Shown piece by piece: positions 1 through 8,182 of a DNA stretch of 64,000 nt. Origin of the DNA: Humibacter albus DSM 18994 (GTDB taxonomy: Bacteria; Actinomycetota; Actinomycetes; Actinomycetales; Microbacteriaceae); NCBI RefSeq assembly GCF_000421825.1, contig NZ_ATXT01000013.1, forward strand, positions 310,001 through 374,000, written 5' to 3'. Every line of letters begins with the position of its first letter. The stretch's first letter is position 1. The translations under genes were made by a program, and so were the position numbers. The notes beneath the pieces are model-generated. The model worked only from the letters and a program-made list of their open reading frames with translations, was not told where the DNA came from and ran no database searches.

Positions 1-1434
1 GTCGTAACCGACGATGCGGTATGTCTCGGAGAAGGCGTCGTAGCTGATCGCGGACTCGTTGTTGCCCAGCGGAAGGTGGAAGAGCAGCCCGGAGTCCGGG
101 TCCTCCCAGTACGAGGTGCCGGTGATGATCTGCTGCACGGTCTGCTGGCCGGTGTCGGGGCTGGTCCAGGTGACGTAGATGCCGCCGGTGAACACCTTCT
201 TGCCGTCCTGGTAGACGTCGTCCTTCGCGACGACGTTCACGCTCTCGCCCGTGATCGGATCGGTGTAGTCCACGGCCGGAACGCTGGCGCCGGAGGCGTC
301 GACGATCGTGTGGGCGAAGGTGTTCGCCGTGTATTGGTTGCCGTCGGCGTCGCGGAACTTCAGGATGTGATCGCTCGCGACAGAGGACGCCTGCACGCTC
401 ACCTTCGCACCGTCGGAGTTCGTACCCGAGTAGGAGACGGCATCCGTCGCGGGGTCGTACGACATGCCCATTCCTGCGGGGCCGCCGACGCTGCCGTCGA
501 TGCCGCCCAGCCCGGGCTGGTCCCACGAACCGTCGTAGTACTTCTCCCAGGTGCCCGGAGCCATGTTCTCGCTTATCGGCGCCCTGGCCATCTCGGTCCA
601 GCTGGCCACCGTGCTCGCGTACGGCTTCTTGTAGATCTTGACGTTGTAGCTGATGTAGAAGTACCCCGTCGAGTAGTCGACGAAGAGGCGGCATCCGGAG
701 TCGCCGAACGGATACGTCGTGCCCGGTGACGACGTGTCGTCGACGATGCCGTTGCCGCTGGCGTCGTTGTCGTCCCAGTGCGAGGTGAGCACGGGGCCCT
801 GGTACTGCCAGCTGGTGCCCTCGTCCTTCGACGTGGCGAGCAGGATGCGGTCGTTGTGCAGACCGGTGCTGACCTTGTCGGCGACCGTGGCATCCGCTCC
901 CTTCGTCTGCCACGGATCGAACTGGTACTCGTCGTTCAGCAGCGCGTACCAGTCGCCGCTCGTGGGCTCGACCCAGACGCCGATGACGTCGCAGTGATCG
1001 TCCTGCTGCGGCGACGGGATCGGGAAGACGCTCGACTCGTCGACCTTGTAACAGATGCTGCCCGGGTCTTCGAAGTGCGCGTTCGCGGTGACGGAGGTCG
1101 TCGATCCGTTGGAGACGCCTGCCGCCGTGGCGCCGAAGTCGTCGTTCGTGAACGTCTTGGCCCAGCCGCTGTTCGGCGCGTAGGGGGTGTCGCCGGTGCT
1201 CCAGTGGAACACGCCGTCCTTGCCGACGAACGCGCTGCCGGCGATGTCCGACGTCATCGCGCCGGGCATCGTCACCGTGGAGACGGATTTGTAGGCCGGG
1301 GGTGTGAGCGCGGAGTCGGCCGCGAAGCTGCTCGTGGCCGGCACGATGGCCAGAGCGGCCGCCCCGGCGAGGGCGATAGCGGTTCCCGCGCGCCGGCGTC
1401 GTCGTGCCGACGAGGGGGTGTCGGGGAGATGCAT
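1..1434 (-). CDS. Secreted protein of unknown function, C-terminus cut by window start
   Basis: An open frame of 478 codons runs off the left edge without a stop. The N-terminus has an Arg-rich stretch (SSARRRRRAG), a hydrophobic run and an Ala-rich cleavage region (about residues 12-39), which is a Sec or Tat-like signal peptide. The mature part is rich in Asp, Ser, Trp and Tyr and contains phrases such as DRILLATSKDEGTSWQYQGP that recall sialidase or beta-propeller glycosidase Asp-box repeats, but I cannot name a family. The start at 1434 has an AAAGG motif about 10 bases upstream; an in-frame ATG at 1455 is an alternative. It lies downstream of, and on the same strand as, a fucosidase and a DUF2264 gene, so a role in extracellular glycan breakdown is plausible but only inferred. 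Confidence 0.75.
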   Translation of the reverse strand, partial: MHLPDTPSSARRRRRAGTAIALAGAAALAIVPATSSFAADSALTPPAYKSVSTVTMPGAMTSDIAGSAFVGKDGVFHWSTGDTPYAPNSGWAKTFTNDDFGATAAGVSNGSTTSVTANAHFEDPGSICYKVDESSVFPIPSPQQDDHCDVIGVWVEPTSGDWYALLNDEYQFDPWQTKGADATVADKVSTGLHNDRILLATSKDEGTSWQYQGPVLTSHWDDNDASGNGIVDDTSSPGTTYPFGDSGCRLFVDYSTGYFYISYNVKIYKKPYASTVASWTEMARAPISENMAPGTWEKYYDGSWDQPGLGGIDGSVGGPAGMGMSYDPATDAVSYSGTNSDGAKVSVQASSVASDHILKFRDADGNQYTANTFAHTIVDASGASVPAVDYTDPITGESVNVVAKDDVYQDGKKVFTGGIYVTWTSPDTGQQTVQQIITGTSYWEDPDSGLLFHLPLGNNESAISYDAFSETYRIVGYD

Positions 1435-1510
1435 GGGCGTGTGACCTTTCTTCATTGATCGGTACTGCGTCTTCGTGGATGGGCGCGGCGCCGCTTCGCG
1501 CCGCCGTTCG

Positions 1511-2875
1511 TCAGACGTCGGCGAGGTCGGGATTGACCTCGGCCGACGGGGCGGTCTCGTGGTGCCGCGTCTCGATCGCGAAGACCGGGGGAGCGGATGC
1601 GGCGCGGTCCACGCCGATCCGGATGGCGCGGTCGCCGCGATGCTCGAACGGGACGGCCTCGCCCGTGTCGAGCGCCGTGAGACGGTGGATCCGAATGTCC
1701 TCCGGCAGTTGCAGCACGACCGCACCGGAGACCGGGATGCGCGTGACGATCGCGTAGACCACGCCGGTCTCGGCGTTGCGCGTGTAGAACCCCCAGCCCG
1801 GATAGTCCCAGCCCTCGGCCACGCCGCAGCCGTAGACGCACGCGCCGTTCGCGGCGAGCCACGCGCCGACGGTGCCCACGACATCCTGCTCGAACTCCGG
1901 GAAAGAGCCGTCGCCGCGCGGACCGAAGTTCAGCAGCAGGTTGCCGCCCAGACTCACGGCGTGCACGAGCTGTTCGACGAGCTCGAGCGGATGCTTGTGG
2001 CTGCGCGCGACGTCGGCGCCCGCGTGGTACCCCCACGAGTTCTGCGGAATGGTCATGCAGGCCTCCCAGTCCTCGGCGGTGACCGAGCGGTCCCACGGCT
2101 CGGGCAGCCGGCGCTCGTATCCGCTGAAGTAGTCGCCCATCAGGGCGCCCTCGGAGCCGCGATGGCGGGTGCCGTGTTCGTCGGCGCGCAGCCTGCTGTT
2201 CACGATGGCGCCGGGGATGAGCGCCTTGAGCATTCGCTCGGTCTCCAACGTCCATCGGCCGTTGGCCTTCACGGACTCGTCCCACGTGCCGTCGAACCAG
2301 AAGCCGCGCACGGCCGGGTAGCGGGTGGCGAGCTCACGCAGCTGATCGGAGGCGAACGTCAGGTAGCGGGTGAAGGCATCCCGGTCGGCGGGCGTGTCGA
2401 CGCTGTAGCGCCAGTCGGGGTGGTGCCAGTCCAGCACCGAGTAGTAGAGGTGCACGGCGAGACCGACGTCGGTGTACGCGTGCACGAGGTCGCCGATCAC
2501 GTCGCGCTTCAGCGGCGTCGCGGCGACGGTGAAGTCCGTGTACTCGCTGGGCCAGAGGCAGAAGCCGTCGTGGTGCTTGGTCGTGATCGTGACGTAGCGA
2601 GCGCCGAGATCGCGTGCGGTTCGTGCCCAGGTCATCGGGTCGAACTCGGGCGCCGTGAACTCGTCGCCGAGCCGTGCCCAGCGCTCCGGCGGAATGGTCG
2701 CCGACTGCGGCAGGAATTCTGCGGCGAAGCCGTACGTGACGCCGTCCCAACTGCCGGCCGGCAGCGCGTACAGCCCCCAGTGGATGAACTGGCCGAATCG
2801 ATCGTGCCGGAACGACCGCATGGATGCGTCGTCACGGGGTTCGTGCGTCTGCGCCCCGTACTCGAGACCGCCCAT
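1511..2875 (-). CDS. Alpha-L-fucosidase, GH29 family
   Basis: A 454-residue protein with GH29 hallmarks: the early F-x-RFGQFIHWGLY-like segment, then TTKHHDGFCLWPS, a YYSVLDWHHPDW-type stretch, and the region GFWFDGTWDES that should hold the nucleophilic Asp. It should remove alpha-linked L-fucose from oligosaccharides by retaining hydrolysis. No signal peptide is seen, so it is probably cytoplasmic and acts on imported sugars. The start chosen (2875) overlaps the stop of the upstream DUF2264 gene as TGATG, indicating translational coupling; the longer frame to 2938 would overlap that gene more. It belongs to the leftward operon under the LacI-type operator region at 4909-5155. Confidence 0.88.
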   Translation of the reverse strand: MGGLEYGAQTHEPRDDASMRSFRHDRFGQFIHWGLYALPAGSWDGVTYGFAAEFLPQSATIPPERWARLGDEFTAPEFDPMTWARTARDLGARYVTITTKHHDGFCLWPSEYTDFTVAATPLKRDVIGDLVHAYTDVGLAVHLYYSVLDWHHPDWRYSVDTPADRDAFTRYLTFASDQLRELATRYPAVRGFWFDGTWDESVKANGRWTLETERMLKALIPGAIVNSRLRADEHGTRHRGSEGALMGDYFSGYERRLPEPWDRSVTAEDWEACMTIPQNSWGYHAGADVARSHKHPLELVEQLVHAVSLGGNLLLNFGPRGDGSFPEFEQDVVGTVGAWLAANGACVYGCGVAEGWDYPGWGFYTRNAETGVVYAIVTRIPVSGAVVLQLPEDIRIHRLTALDTGEAVPFEHRGDRAIRIGVDRAASAPPVFAIETRHHETAPSAEVNPDLADV

Positions 2876-4908
2876 CAGAGGTTCGCCGCCTTCGGCCCGG
2901 TGTGGTGGTCCCACGGAACGAACGTGTCGAGGTCGCACTCGATCGGCTCGTCACCCCGCCACGTGACGGTGATGCGTGTGCCGTCGACGCGCACCTGCAC
3001 GCTGTCGCGCCACGCATCGATCGCCGGCTCGCCGGCCCCACCCAGCTGAGGGGCGTCCGTGCGGGTGAGCACGTGGAGCGCGACGAAGACGCTCGACCCC
3101 GGCTCGCACTCGCCGAGCAGCACCGGCGTCGCGGAGTGCTCCCCGAGCGCGTTCGCCCCGCGGTACTCGACGACGGATGCCTCGCCATACCCGTGCAAGC
3201 CGACGCACGCCGCCGTGATCCCGCCTTCACCCCGCGCCCACGCGTGGTGGGCACCGGCACCGTGCGACGGAGGGAGGGCATCCGCTATCGCGAATCCGCC
3301 CTCGCGCACGGCCCAGCGCCGCGGCGAGACGACCAGGTGCGCCCGTACCTCGAACGCGCCGTGCACGAACGAGACGGTGGTCACGGCGCAGCCGTCGAGG
3401 AGCCGGCGGCCGCGTTGCGGGAGGTGCACCGACCCGGCGACCTGTCCCTCCACCCGGCTGCCGCGCAACGCGCTGCGCCGGCTCGCGACGCCCTTCTCGT
3501 CGAGCAGGGCGAAGTGCGAGTCCACGTCGTCGGTCCAGGCCGTCGCCGTGCCCGGCGCCGTTTGCGTGCTGTACGCGAACTTGGCGTAGTGCGGGTCGTC
3601 GCCGTCCACATCGTCGCCCACCGGGATCCAGGTGTGGTCGCTGCCGTGGTTGACCAGGCGCACCACGCCGTCACCGGGAGTGGCGAGGATCCAGCCGGCC
3701 GACGGCATCCCGTCGGTGAACGTCGTCGTCTCGGTGGGCTGCGGCTCCTCGCGCGCGGTCCAGACGTCGGCGTCGGCCGGCAGCGCCAGACCGAGGAAGC
3801 CGATGCCGGCGAGATAGGGCGAACCGAAGCCGCTGTAGTCCTGGCGCATCGGCTCGAACGGGGAGTACCAGCCGAGGCTCAGCGGGCCGTCGACCCCGAC
3901 GCCCTTCTCGGTGAAGCGCGCGAGCACGCCGGAGGCCAGGCGCCGCGTGGCGCCGGGCGTCAGCGGGTTCACGCCGGAGAGCTCGGCGCACCAGAGCGCG
4001 GCCAGCGCCGCGGTGCGATAGGTGAGCGAGCGCCCGACGTGCAGAAGCGAGCCATCGGGAGCGATGAACCGGGCGAACGAGGCCGCGAACTCGGCCAGTC
4101 GCTCGAGGTGACGGGCTCCTTCCGGCGTGCTCTGGGCATCCGTCATGCGATACCAGGCCCAGAGGTAGGGGTGGATCGCCCACGCGTTGTAATAGTCGAT
4201 CGCGTGCTCCGGGCCGTCGGTGTACCAGCCGTCGCCGAGGTACCACGACTCCACACGGCCCACGTTGCGGGCGCCGTTCGTGCCGCTGACGTCTTCGCCG
4301 ACCGAGCGCAGGAAGCCTTCCGCCATGGCCGGGAAGAGCTGCCAGTTGCTCTGCCACGCCTCCAGGCGGGCATGGTGCAGGAGCCAGGATGCCAGTTGTC
4401 GCTGTTCCGCGCGCGTCAGCCGGTCCCAGAGCTTCTCGCGTGTGAGGTGCAGGCCGAACGCCACGTTCGCCGCCTCGACCATGCTGTTCGTCACGCCCGA
4501 GAGCGGGGTGCGGCAGGCCACGCCGGTCGGCCAGGACTCGGCGCCGTCGGGAGCGGTGCCGGCCAGTAGCGCCCGCACGTACCACTCGAGGTGCTGCTCC
4601 GTCGCCGCGTCGTCGGTGCCGGCGATGCGCGGAGCCGCGAGCAGGAACGAGCGACAGACGGTCTCCATGCACTCGCGACGCACTCCGTCGACGGTCACGC
4701 GCCCCGGCAGCCTCGTCATCGCGCCTTGCGGGCTCGAATAGCGGCGCACCTGGCCGAGCCAGTGATCGGCGACCGCGATCCAGTGCTCGCGCGTCCAGCC
4801 GGTGAGTGGAGAGAGGGTCGGGTCGGGCTCCGGAAGAGTGAGCGATGCAGTTCCTGGAACGACGACAGACGCGTGCCGTTCCCGCTCCACCTCGTGCTGG
4901 ATGCTCAT
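2875..4908 (-). CDS. DUF2264 domain protein
   Basis: A protein of about 677 residues with the DUF2264 opening (PLTGWTREHWIAVADHWL followed by a PGR motif) and a long alpha-helical, Trp-rich region that looks like an alpha/alpha barrel, as in polysaccharide-lyase or heparinase-like enzymes. The family has no settled biochemical role; members sit in glycan utilisation loci, and this one is coupled to a fucosidase. I chose ATG 4908 (residues MSIQHE), preceded by a weak GAGGGC; a TTG 30 bases earlier (4938) is also open. It is the first gene of the leftward operon and faces the divergent dehydrogenase across a 430-base region with two LacI-type palindromes. Family assignment is from sequence pattern; the substrate is unknown. 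Confidence 0.78.
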   Translation of the reverse strand: MSIQHEVERERHASVVVPGTASLTLPEPDPTLSPLTGWTREHWIAVADHWLGQVRRYSSPQGAMTRLPGRVTVDGVRRECMETVCRSFLLAAPRIAGTDDAATEQHLEWYVRALLAGTAPDGAESWPTGVACRTPLSGVTNSMVEAANVAFGLHLTREKLWDRLTRAEQRQLASWLLHHARLEAWQSNWQLFPAMAEGFLRSVGEDVSGTNGARNVGRVESWYLGDGWYTDGPEHAIDYYNAWAIHPYLWAWYRMTDAQSTPEGARHLERLAEFAASFARFIAPDGSLLHVGRSLTYRTAALAALWCAELSGVNPLTPGATRRLASGVLARFTEKGVGVDGPLSLGWYSPFEPMRQDYSGFGSPYLAGIGFLGLALPADADVWTAREEPQPTETTTFTDGMPSAGWILATPGDGVVRLVNHGSDHTWIPVGDDVDGDDPHYAKFAYSTQTAPGTATAWTDDVDSHFALLDEKGVASRRSALRGSRVEGQVAGSVHLPQRGRRLLDGCAVTTVSFVHGAFEVRAHLVVSPRRWAVREGGFAIADALPPSHGAGAHHAWARGEGGITAACVGLHGYGEASVVEYRGANALGEHSATPVLLGECEPGSSVFVALHVLTRTDAPQLGGAGEPAIDAWRDSVQVRVDGTRITVTWRGDEPIECDLDTFVPWDHHTGPKAANL

Positions 4909-4970
4909 GGCTTGCCCTCGCGCCGCGCCTTTCCTCAACGCCGTTGTCTCCGCGCTTTCCGATCTCGCAA

Positions 4971-4986
4971 TGGTAAGCGCTTGCTA
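4971..4986. promoter_or_regulatory. LacI-family operator-like palindrome, leftward operon
   Basis: The segment TGGTAAGCGCTTGCTA contains the symmetric core AAGCGCTT typical of LacI/GalR operators. It lies about 65 bases upstream of the DUF2264 start, where it could repress the leftward fucosidase operon. The LacI regulator encoded at 6402-7493 is the obvious candidate to bind it. Confidence 0.6.
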
Positions 4987-5127
4987 CGAGTGATCAAAGT
5001 AGCCAGCGGTCGGATGTTTGTCAACAGCTCGGGCCTGCTCGCATGCAATCGCACACGAGACAAGGATTTCTCGGATCCTGCCGTCCATGACTCGGGACGT
5101 CGTGCTGTGGAGATAGTGATCCGAACG

Positions 5128-5154
5128 TTGCACTGTCTAGTAAGCGGTTACTAT
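5128..5154 (+). promoter_or_regulatory. Promoter with overlapping LacI-type operator, rightward genes
   Basis: TTGCAC (5128-5133) and TACTAT (5149-5154) resemble -35 and -10 boxes with a 15-base spacer. The -10 box lies inside the palindrome TAGTAAGCGGTTACTA (5138-5153; arms TAGTAA and TTACTA, GC-rich centre), a LacI-family operator shape. A repressor bound here would block RNA polymerase directly. If this promoter is real, the ATG at 5156 lies at the transcription start and cannot be the translation start. Confidence 0.55.
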
Positions 5155-5283
5155 CATGAACGCGACGGTTGGACGGAGGGGTCCGAGCGCCGCGCAGTAC
5201 GAGCAGTCGCCGGGCCGAGCGGTCGCCAGTGCGACGAGGCGCGGAACGGCCGGGCGCAGTACGAGCGCCAAAAGCGACCAGAC

Positions 5284-5326
5284 GCAGAACGACCTGATGC
5301 AGAACGACCTGATGCAGAACGAGGAG
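5284..5326. repeat. 15-bp tandem repeat in leader of dehydrogenase gene
   Basis: The unit GCAGAACGACCTGAT occurs twice exactly (5284-5298 and 5299-5313), with a partial third copy that ends in the GAGGAG likely to serve as ribosome binding site for the ATG at 5339. The repeat is in frame with the downstream gene (15 = 5 codons), so it would give a QNDLM repeat if translation began earlier. Confidence 0.7.
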
Positions 5327-5338
5327 ACATCGACGACG

Positions 5339-6349
5339 ATGACGAGCACGCGACCGTCCGCGATTCTGGCCATGACGCCGGAATCCCTCGCCGATGTGTT
5401 CTCGCCGACGGCGCGAGCGCGACTGGAGCGCACCGTGACGCTGATCGGACCGCAACCGGTCACGGACTTCGCGCACGAGCATGCGCGCTCCGCCCTGCAA
5501 GAGGCGCAGATCATGATCACAGGGTGGGAGGCGCCACCGATCGACGTCGACGTCATTGACGCGGCGCCGCGGCTGAGAGCGATCGTGCACGCGGCGGGCA
5601 CGGTGAAGACGTTCCTCTCCCGCGAGGTCTTCTCCCGAGGCATCCGGGTCTCCAGCTGCGCGGCGATGAACGCCATTCCGGTGGCCGAGTTCACCGTGGC
5701 GTGCATCGTCTTCGGTCTCAAGCGCGCCAGCGTGTTCGCGGCCCGGCTGCGTCAGACGCACGGCGTGCGCAGCACCGAGGGCATGCATCCGATCGGAACG
5801 AACGGCGTCACAGCCGGGCTCGTCGGCGCCTCGAGGGTGGGCCGCGAGGTGATTCGACTGCTGCGGGAGTACGACGTGCGTGTTCTGGTGAGCGATCCTT
5901 ACCTGTCGGACATCGAGGCGCTGCGGCTCGGTGTCGAACGGGTGCCGCTGCCGGAATTGTGCCGGCGCAGCGACGTGCTGAGCGTGCACGCGCCCGCGAA
6001 CGAGTCGACACTCGGAATGATCGGTGCCGAGGAGCTCGCCTTGCTGCACGATGGAGCCGTGGTGATCAATACGGCGCGAGGGCAGCTGATCGATGCGGAT
6101 GCGCTGACCGCCGAACTCGTCTCGGGCCGACTGGATGCCTACCTCGACGTCACGGACCCCGAGCCGCTTCCCGCGGGGTCGCCTCTGTACACGCTGCCGA
6201 ACGTGGTCGTCACGCCGCACATCGCCGGCGCGCTCGGCAACGAGGTGCACCGACTCGGCGACCTGGCGGTCGACGAGGTGGCCAGAGCGGTTACCGGCCT
6301 GCCGTTCGAGCACGAGGTGCGCGTGAGCGACTTGGCGCACATCGCGTGA
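5339..6349 (+). CDS. D-2-hydroxyacid dehydrogenase, NAD(P)-dependent
   Basis: A 336-residue member of the D-isomer-specific 2-hydroxyacid dehydrogenase family, which interconverts 2-keto and D-2-hydroxy acids. The Rossmann region (TAGLVGASRVGREVIRLL) has a slightly altered glycine motif, G-A-S-R-V-G. The catalytic trio is visible: Arg in NTARGQLIDADAL, Glu in DVTDPEPLP and His in TPHIAGAL. The frame is open upstream to 5156, but those residues are Arg/Gln-rich, repetitive and overlap the promoter, so I start at 5339 after GAGGAG. It is followed 52 bases later by a LacI regulator and faces the fucosidase operon, suggesting a role in a sugar-acid pathway such as fucose oxidation; that is inference. 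Confidence 0.82.
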   Translation: MTSTRPSAILAMTPESLADVFSPTARARLERTVTLIGPQPVTDFAHEHARSALQEAQIMITGWEAPPIDVDVIDAAPRLRAIVHAAGTVKTFLSREVFSRGIRVSSCAAMNAIPVAEFTVACIVFGLKRASVFAARLRQTHGVRSTEGMHPIGTNGVTAGLVGASRVGREVIRLLREYDVRVLVSDPYLSDIEALRLGVERVPLPELCRRSDVLSVHAPANESTLGMIGAEELALLHDGAVVINTARGQLIDADALTAELVSGRLDAYLDVTDPEPLPAGSPLYTLPNVVVTPHIAGALGNEVHRLGDLAVDEVARAVTGLPFEHEVRVSDLAHIA

Positions 6350-6401
6350 TGCGCGAAACGGGGCGCTCACGTCGTGCTCGCGCAGGCAGGGGAGGAGACC
6401 G

Positions 6402-7493
6402 ATGAGCCCGCGCGGGAACGCGGCACAGCCCGGTGGTCGGCGCACCGCCACCATCGCGGACGTCGCCGAGCAGGCGGGCGTCTCCACCGCGACGGTCTCG
6501 CGCGTGCTGAACGGCGACTACCCGGTGGCACGCGCGACCAAGGAGAGCGTGCTCGAGGCGGTCAGTGCTCTCGGATACACCGCCAACGCCCACGCTAGGG
6601 CGCTCGCGAGCTCCGCCACCCGCACGGTGGGCATCATCATCAACGACATGGTCGACCCGTTCTTCTCCTACGTCGCGCGTGGTGTGGAGATGGAGGCTGC
6701 GGCTGCCGGGCGGCTCTGCATCGTCGCGACCGCGCACGGGGATGCGGCGCGGGAGCTCGATCTCATCGATCAGTTGCGCGAGCAGAGGGCCGACGCGGTG
6801 ATCGTGGTCGGCGGCGCCCATGACGAGCCCGCCGCCCGCCGCAAGATGGCCGAGCGGGCACGGGCTCTGGCCACCATCGGCTCGGTGCTGGTGCTGTGCG
6901 GCCGGCCTTCCCTCGGCGCGGATGTGCCGACCAAGATGGTCGGCTACGACAACGAGGGCGGTGCCTTCGCCCTCACCGAACACCTGCTGGCGCAGGGACA
7001 CCGCCGCATCCTTTATCTGGGCGGGCCGCACGGGCTCTCCACCACGGTCTCTCGACTCGACGGCTATCGCAGGGCGTTGAAGTCCCGCGGCATCGAGCCC
7101 GACGAGGAACTCATCCGCGAAGGAGCGTTCGGGCGAAGCTATGGCCATCGCGCCATGAAAGACGTGCTGGCGCTCGATCTCGACTACACGGCTGTGTTCG
7201 CGGCGAACGACCTGGTGGCGGCGGGAGCGTTGCAGGCCATGACGGATGCCGGCCTGCACGTCCCCGAAGACGTCTCGCTCGTCGGCTACGACGACATTCC
7301 GCAGTCGTTCGAGCTGAAGCCGAAGCTGACGACGGTGCATGTGCCTTTGGAAGAGATGGGGCGCGAGGCGGTGCGGATCGCGCTCGCCGACGACGACGGC
7401 TTCGGCCGGCGCGACGGAGACGAGACGGTCGTGGGAACGCACGTCGTCATCCGCGACTCCGTCGCGCCGCCGGCCCTGGTTCCCCGCGCCTGA
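6402..7493 (+). CDS. LacI-family transcriptional regulator
   Basis: A 363-residue repressor. The N-terminal helix-turn-helix is classical (TIADVAEQAGVSTATVSRVL, about residues 17-36) followed by the hinge with AHARALASS. The rest is a periplasmic-binding-protein-like effector domain with the usual phrases FAANDLVAAGAL and VSLVGYDDIPQS. GGGGAGGAG precedes the ATG at good spacing. It is co-oriented with the dehydrogenase gene and is the likely local regulator of both divergent arms through the palindromes at 4971 and 5138. The inducer is unknown; fucose or a fucose-containing product is a guess from context. Confidence 0.92.
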   Translation: MSPRGNAAQPGGRRTATIADVAEQAGVSTATVSRVLNGDYPVARATKESVLEAVSALGYTANAHARALASSATRTVGIIINDMVDPFFSYVARGVEMEAAAAGRLCIVATAHGDAARELDLIDQLREQRADAVIVVGGAHDEPAARRKMAERARALATIGSVLVLCGRPSLGADVPTKMVGYDNEGGAFALTEHLLAQGHRRILYLGGPHGLSTTVSRLDGYRRALKSRGIEPDEELIREGAFGRSYGHRAMKDVLALDLDYTAVFAANDLVAAGALQAMTDAGLHVPEDVSLVGYDDIPQSFELKPKLTTVHVPLEEMGREAVRIALADDDGFGRRDGDETVVGTHVVIRDSVAPPALVPRA

Positions 7494-7587
7494 GCCTGTG
7501 GGCCCGGGCCCCCTGGCGACGCGATCTGTCTGCGCGACCCGCCGCGCGGCATCCACGCGAAGCGGCATACCGACTTACCGTGAGCGC

Positions 7588-8013
7588 ATGGATGACATCG
7601 AGCCGACACCCCAGCAGCTGCTCGCGGCGCTGGATGCCAGCGAGCTCGCCGAGTCCGTCCGCGCGCTGACCGACGGGCAGTGCACCGACCTTATCGAGCG
7701 CGTCGCGCTGCTGGTGGGCGCCAACCGATCGCTGTCGGTGGACGAGTTCCGCGGCGAGCTCACGGACATCCTGGACTCCGGGCCGACATTCCACGCCGTG
7801 CTGCACGGCGGGCAGTTCGATGGGCAGGTGATGGAGCTCGACCCCGAGGACTACGACGCCGACGTGATCTGCGCGGCGGTCGAGGAGGAGGCGCCGCACC
7901 CGCTGCACTCGCTCTACAGGCTGAGCGAGGGGGAGCCGGGCCCCGGCGCGACGGTGCACTATCGATTCGGCGGTCTCGTGGCAGTGGATGTCACCGAGAG
8001 CGGCAACCGCTGA
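7588..8013 (+). CDS. Small acidic hypothetical protein
   Basis: A 141-residue acidic protein without signal peptide, membrane segment or motif that I recognise. An N-terminal helical half (PTPQQLLAALDASELAESVRALTDG) precedes a beta-rich half (FDGQVMELDPEDYDADVICAAVEEE, then YRLSEGEPGPGATVHYRFGG). The ATG at 7588 is the first sensible start after the LacI gene; the longer open frame overlaps that gene. It stands alone between a regulator and an LCP gene. I cannot assign a function. Confidence 0.65.
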   Translation: MDDIEPTPQQLLAALDASELAESVRALTDGQCTDLIERVALLVGANRSLSVDEFRGELTDILDSGPTFHAVLHGGQFDGQVMELDPEDYDADVICAAVEEEAPHPLHSLYRLSEGEPGPGATVHYRFGGLVAVDVTESGNR

Positions 8014-8014
8014 T

Positions 8015-8086
8015 CGCTTCGAACGCCTCGGTGGCTTCGAATGCCTCCGTCGCTTCGAGTGCCTCGGTCGCTTCGAGTGCCTGAGC
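8015..8086. repeat. 18-bp tandem repeat, four copies
   Basis: Four consecutive 18-base units of the form GCTTCGARYGCCTCSGTC start at 8015, 8033, 8051 and 8069, directly after the stop codon of the small acidic gene. The copies differ at only a few positions. The unit length is a multiple of three, but no start or frame makes a convincing gene here. Confidence 0.85.
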
Positions 8087-8182
8087 GGGGCCGGGGTTGC
8101 GTCCCGCCGAATGACGCGGTCACGTCGACTCGCGCACCGGCCGGACTTGGTCGCTGCACCGGGGTGCCCGTAGGTTGGTGCG

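Noticed and set aside
10-29. CGGTATGTCTCGG in the first gene as an R2 repeat copy
   Set aside because: Only 11 bases match one arm and the rest is coding, so it is probably chance.
2824-4569. 581-codon open frame antisense to DUF2264
   Set aside because: Compositional shadow without family motifs; the minus-strand gene has clear domains and a coupled neighbour.
5156-5338. Upstream ATG 5156 as dehydrogenase start
   Set aside because: It sits on the likely transcription start and would add an Arg/Gln-rich repetitive tail unlike the family.
8015-8086. 18-bp repeats considered as a CRISPR array
   Set aside because: The copies are contiguous without spacers, so they are a simple tandem repeat. 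No CRISPR or cas gene is present in the window.
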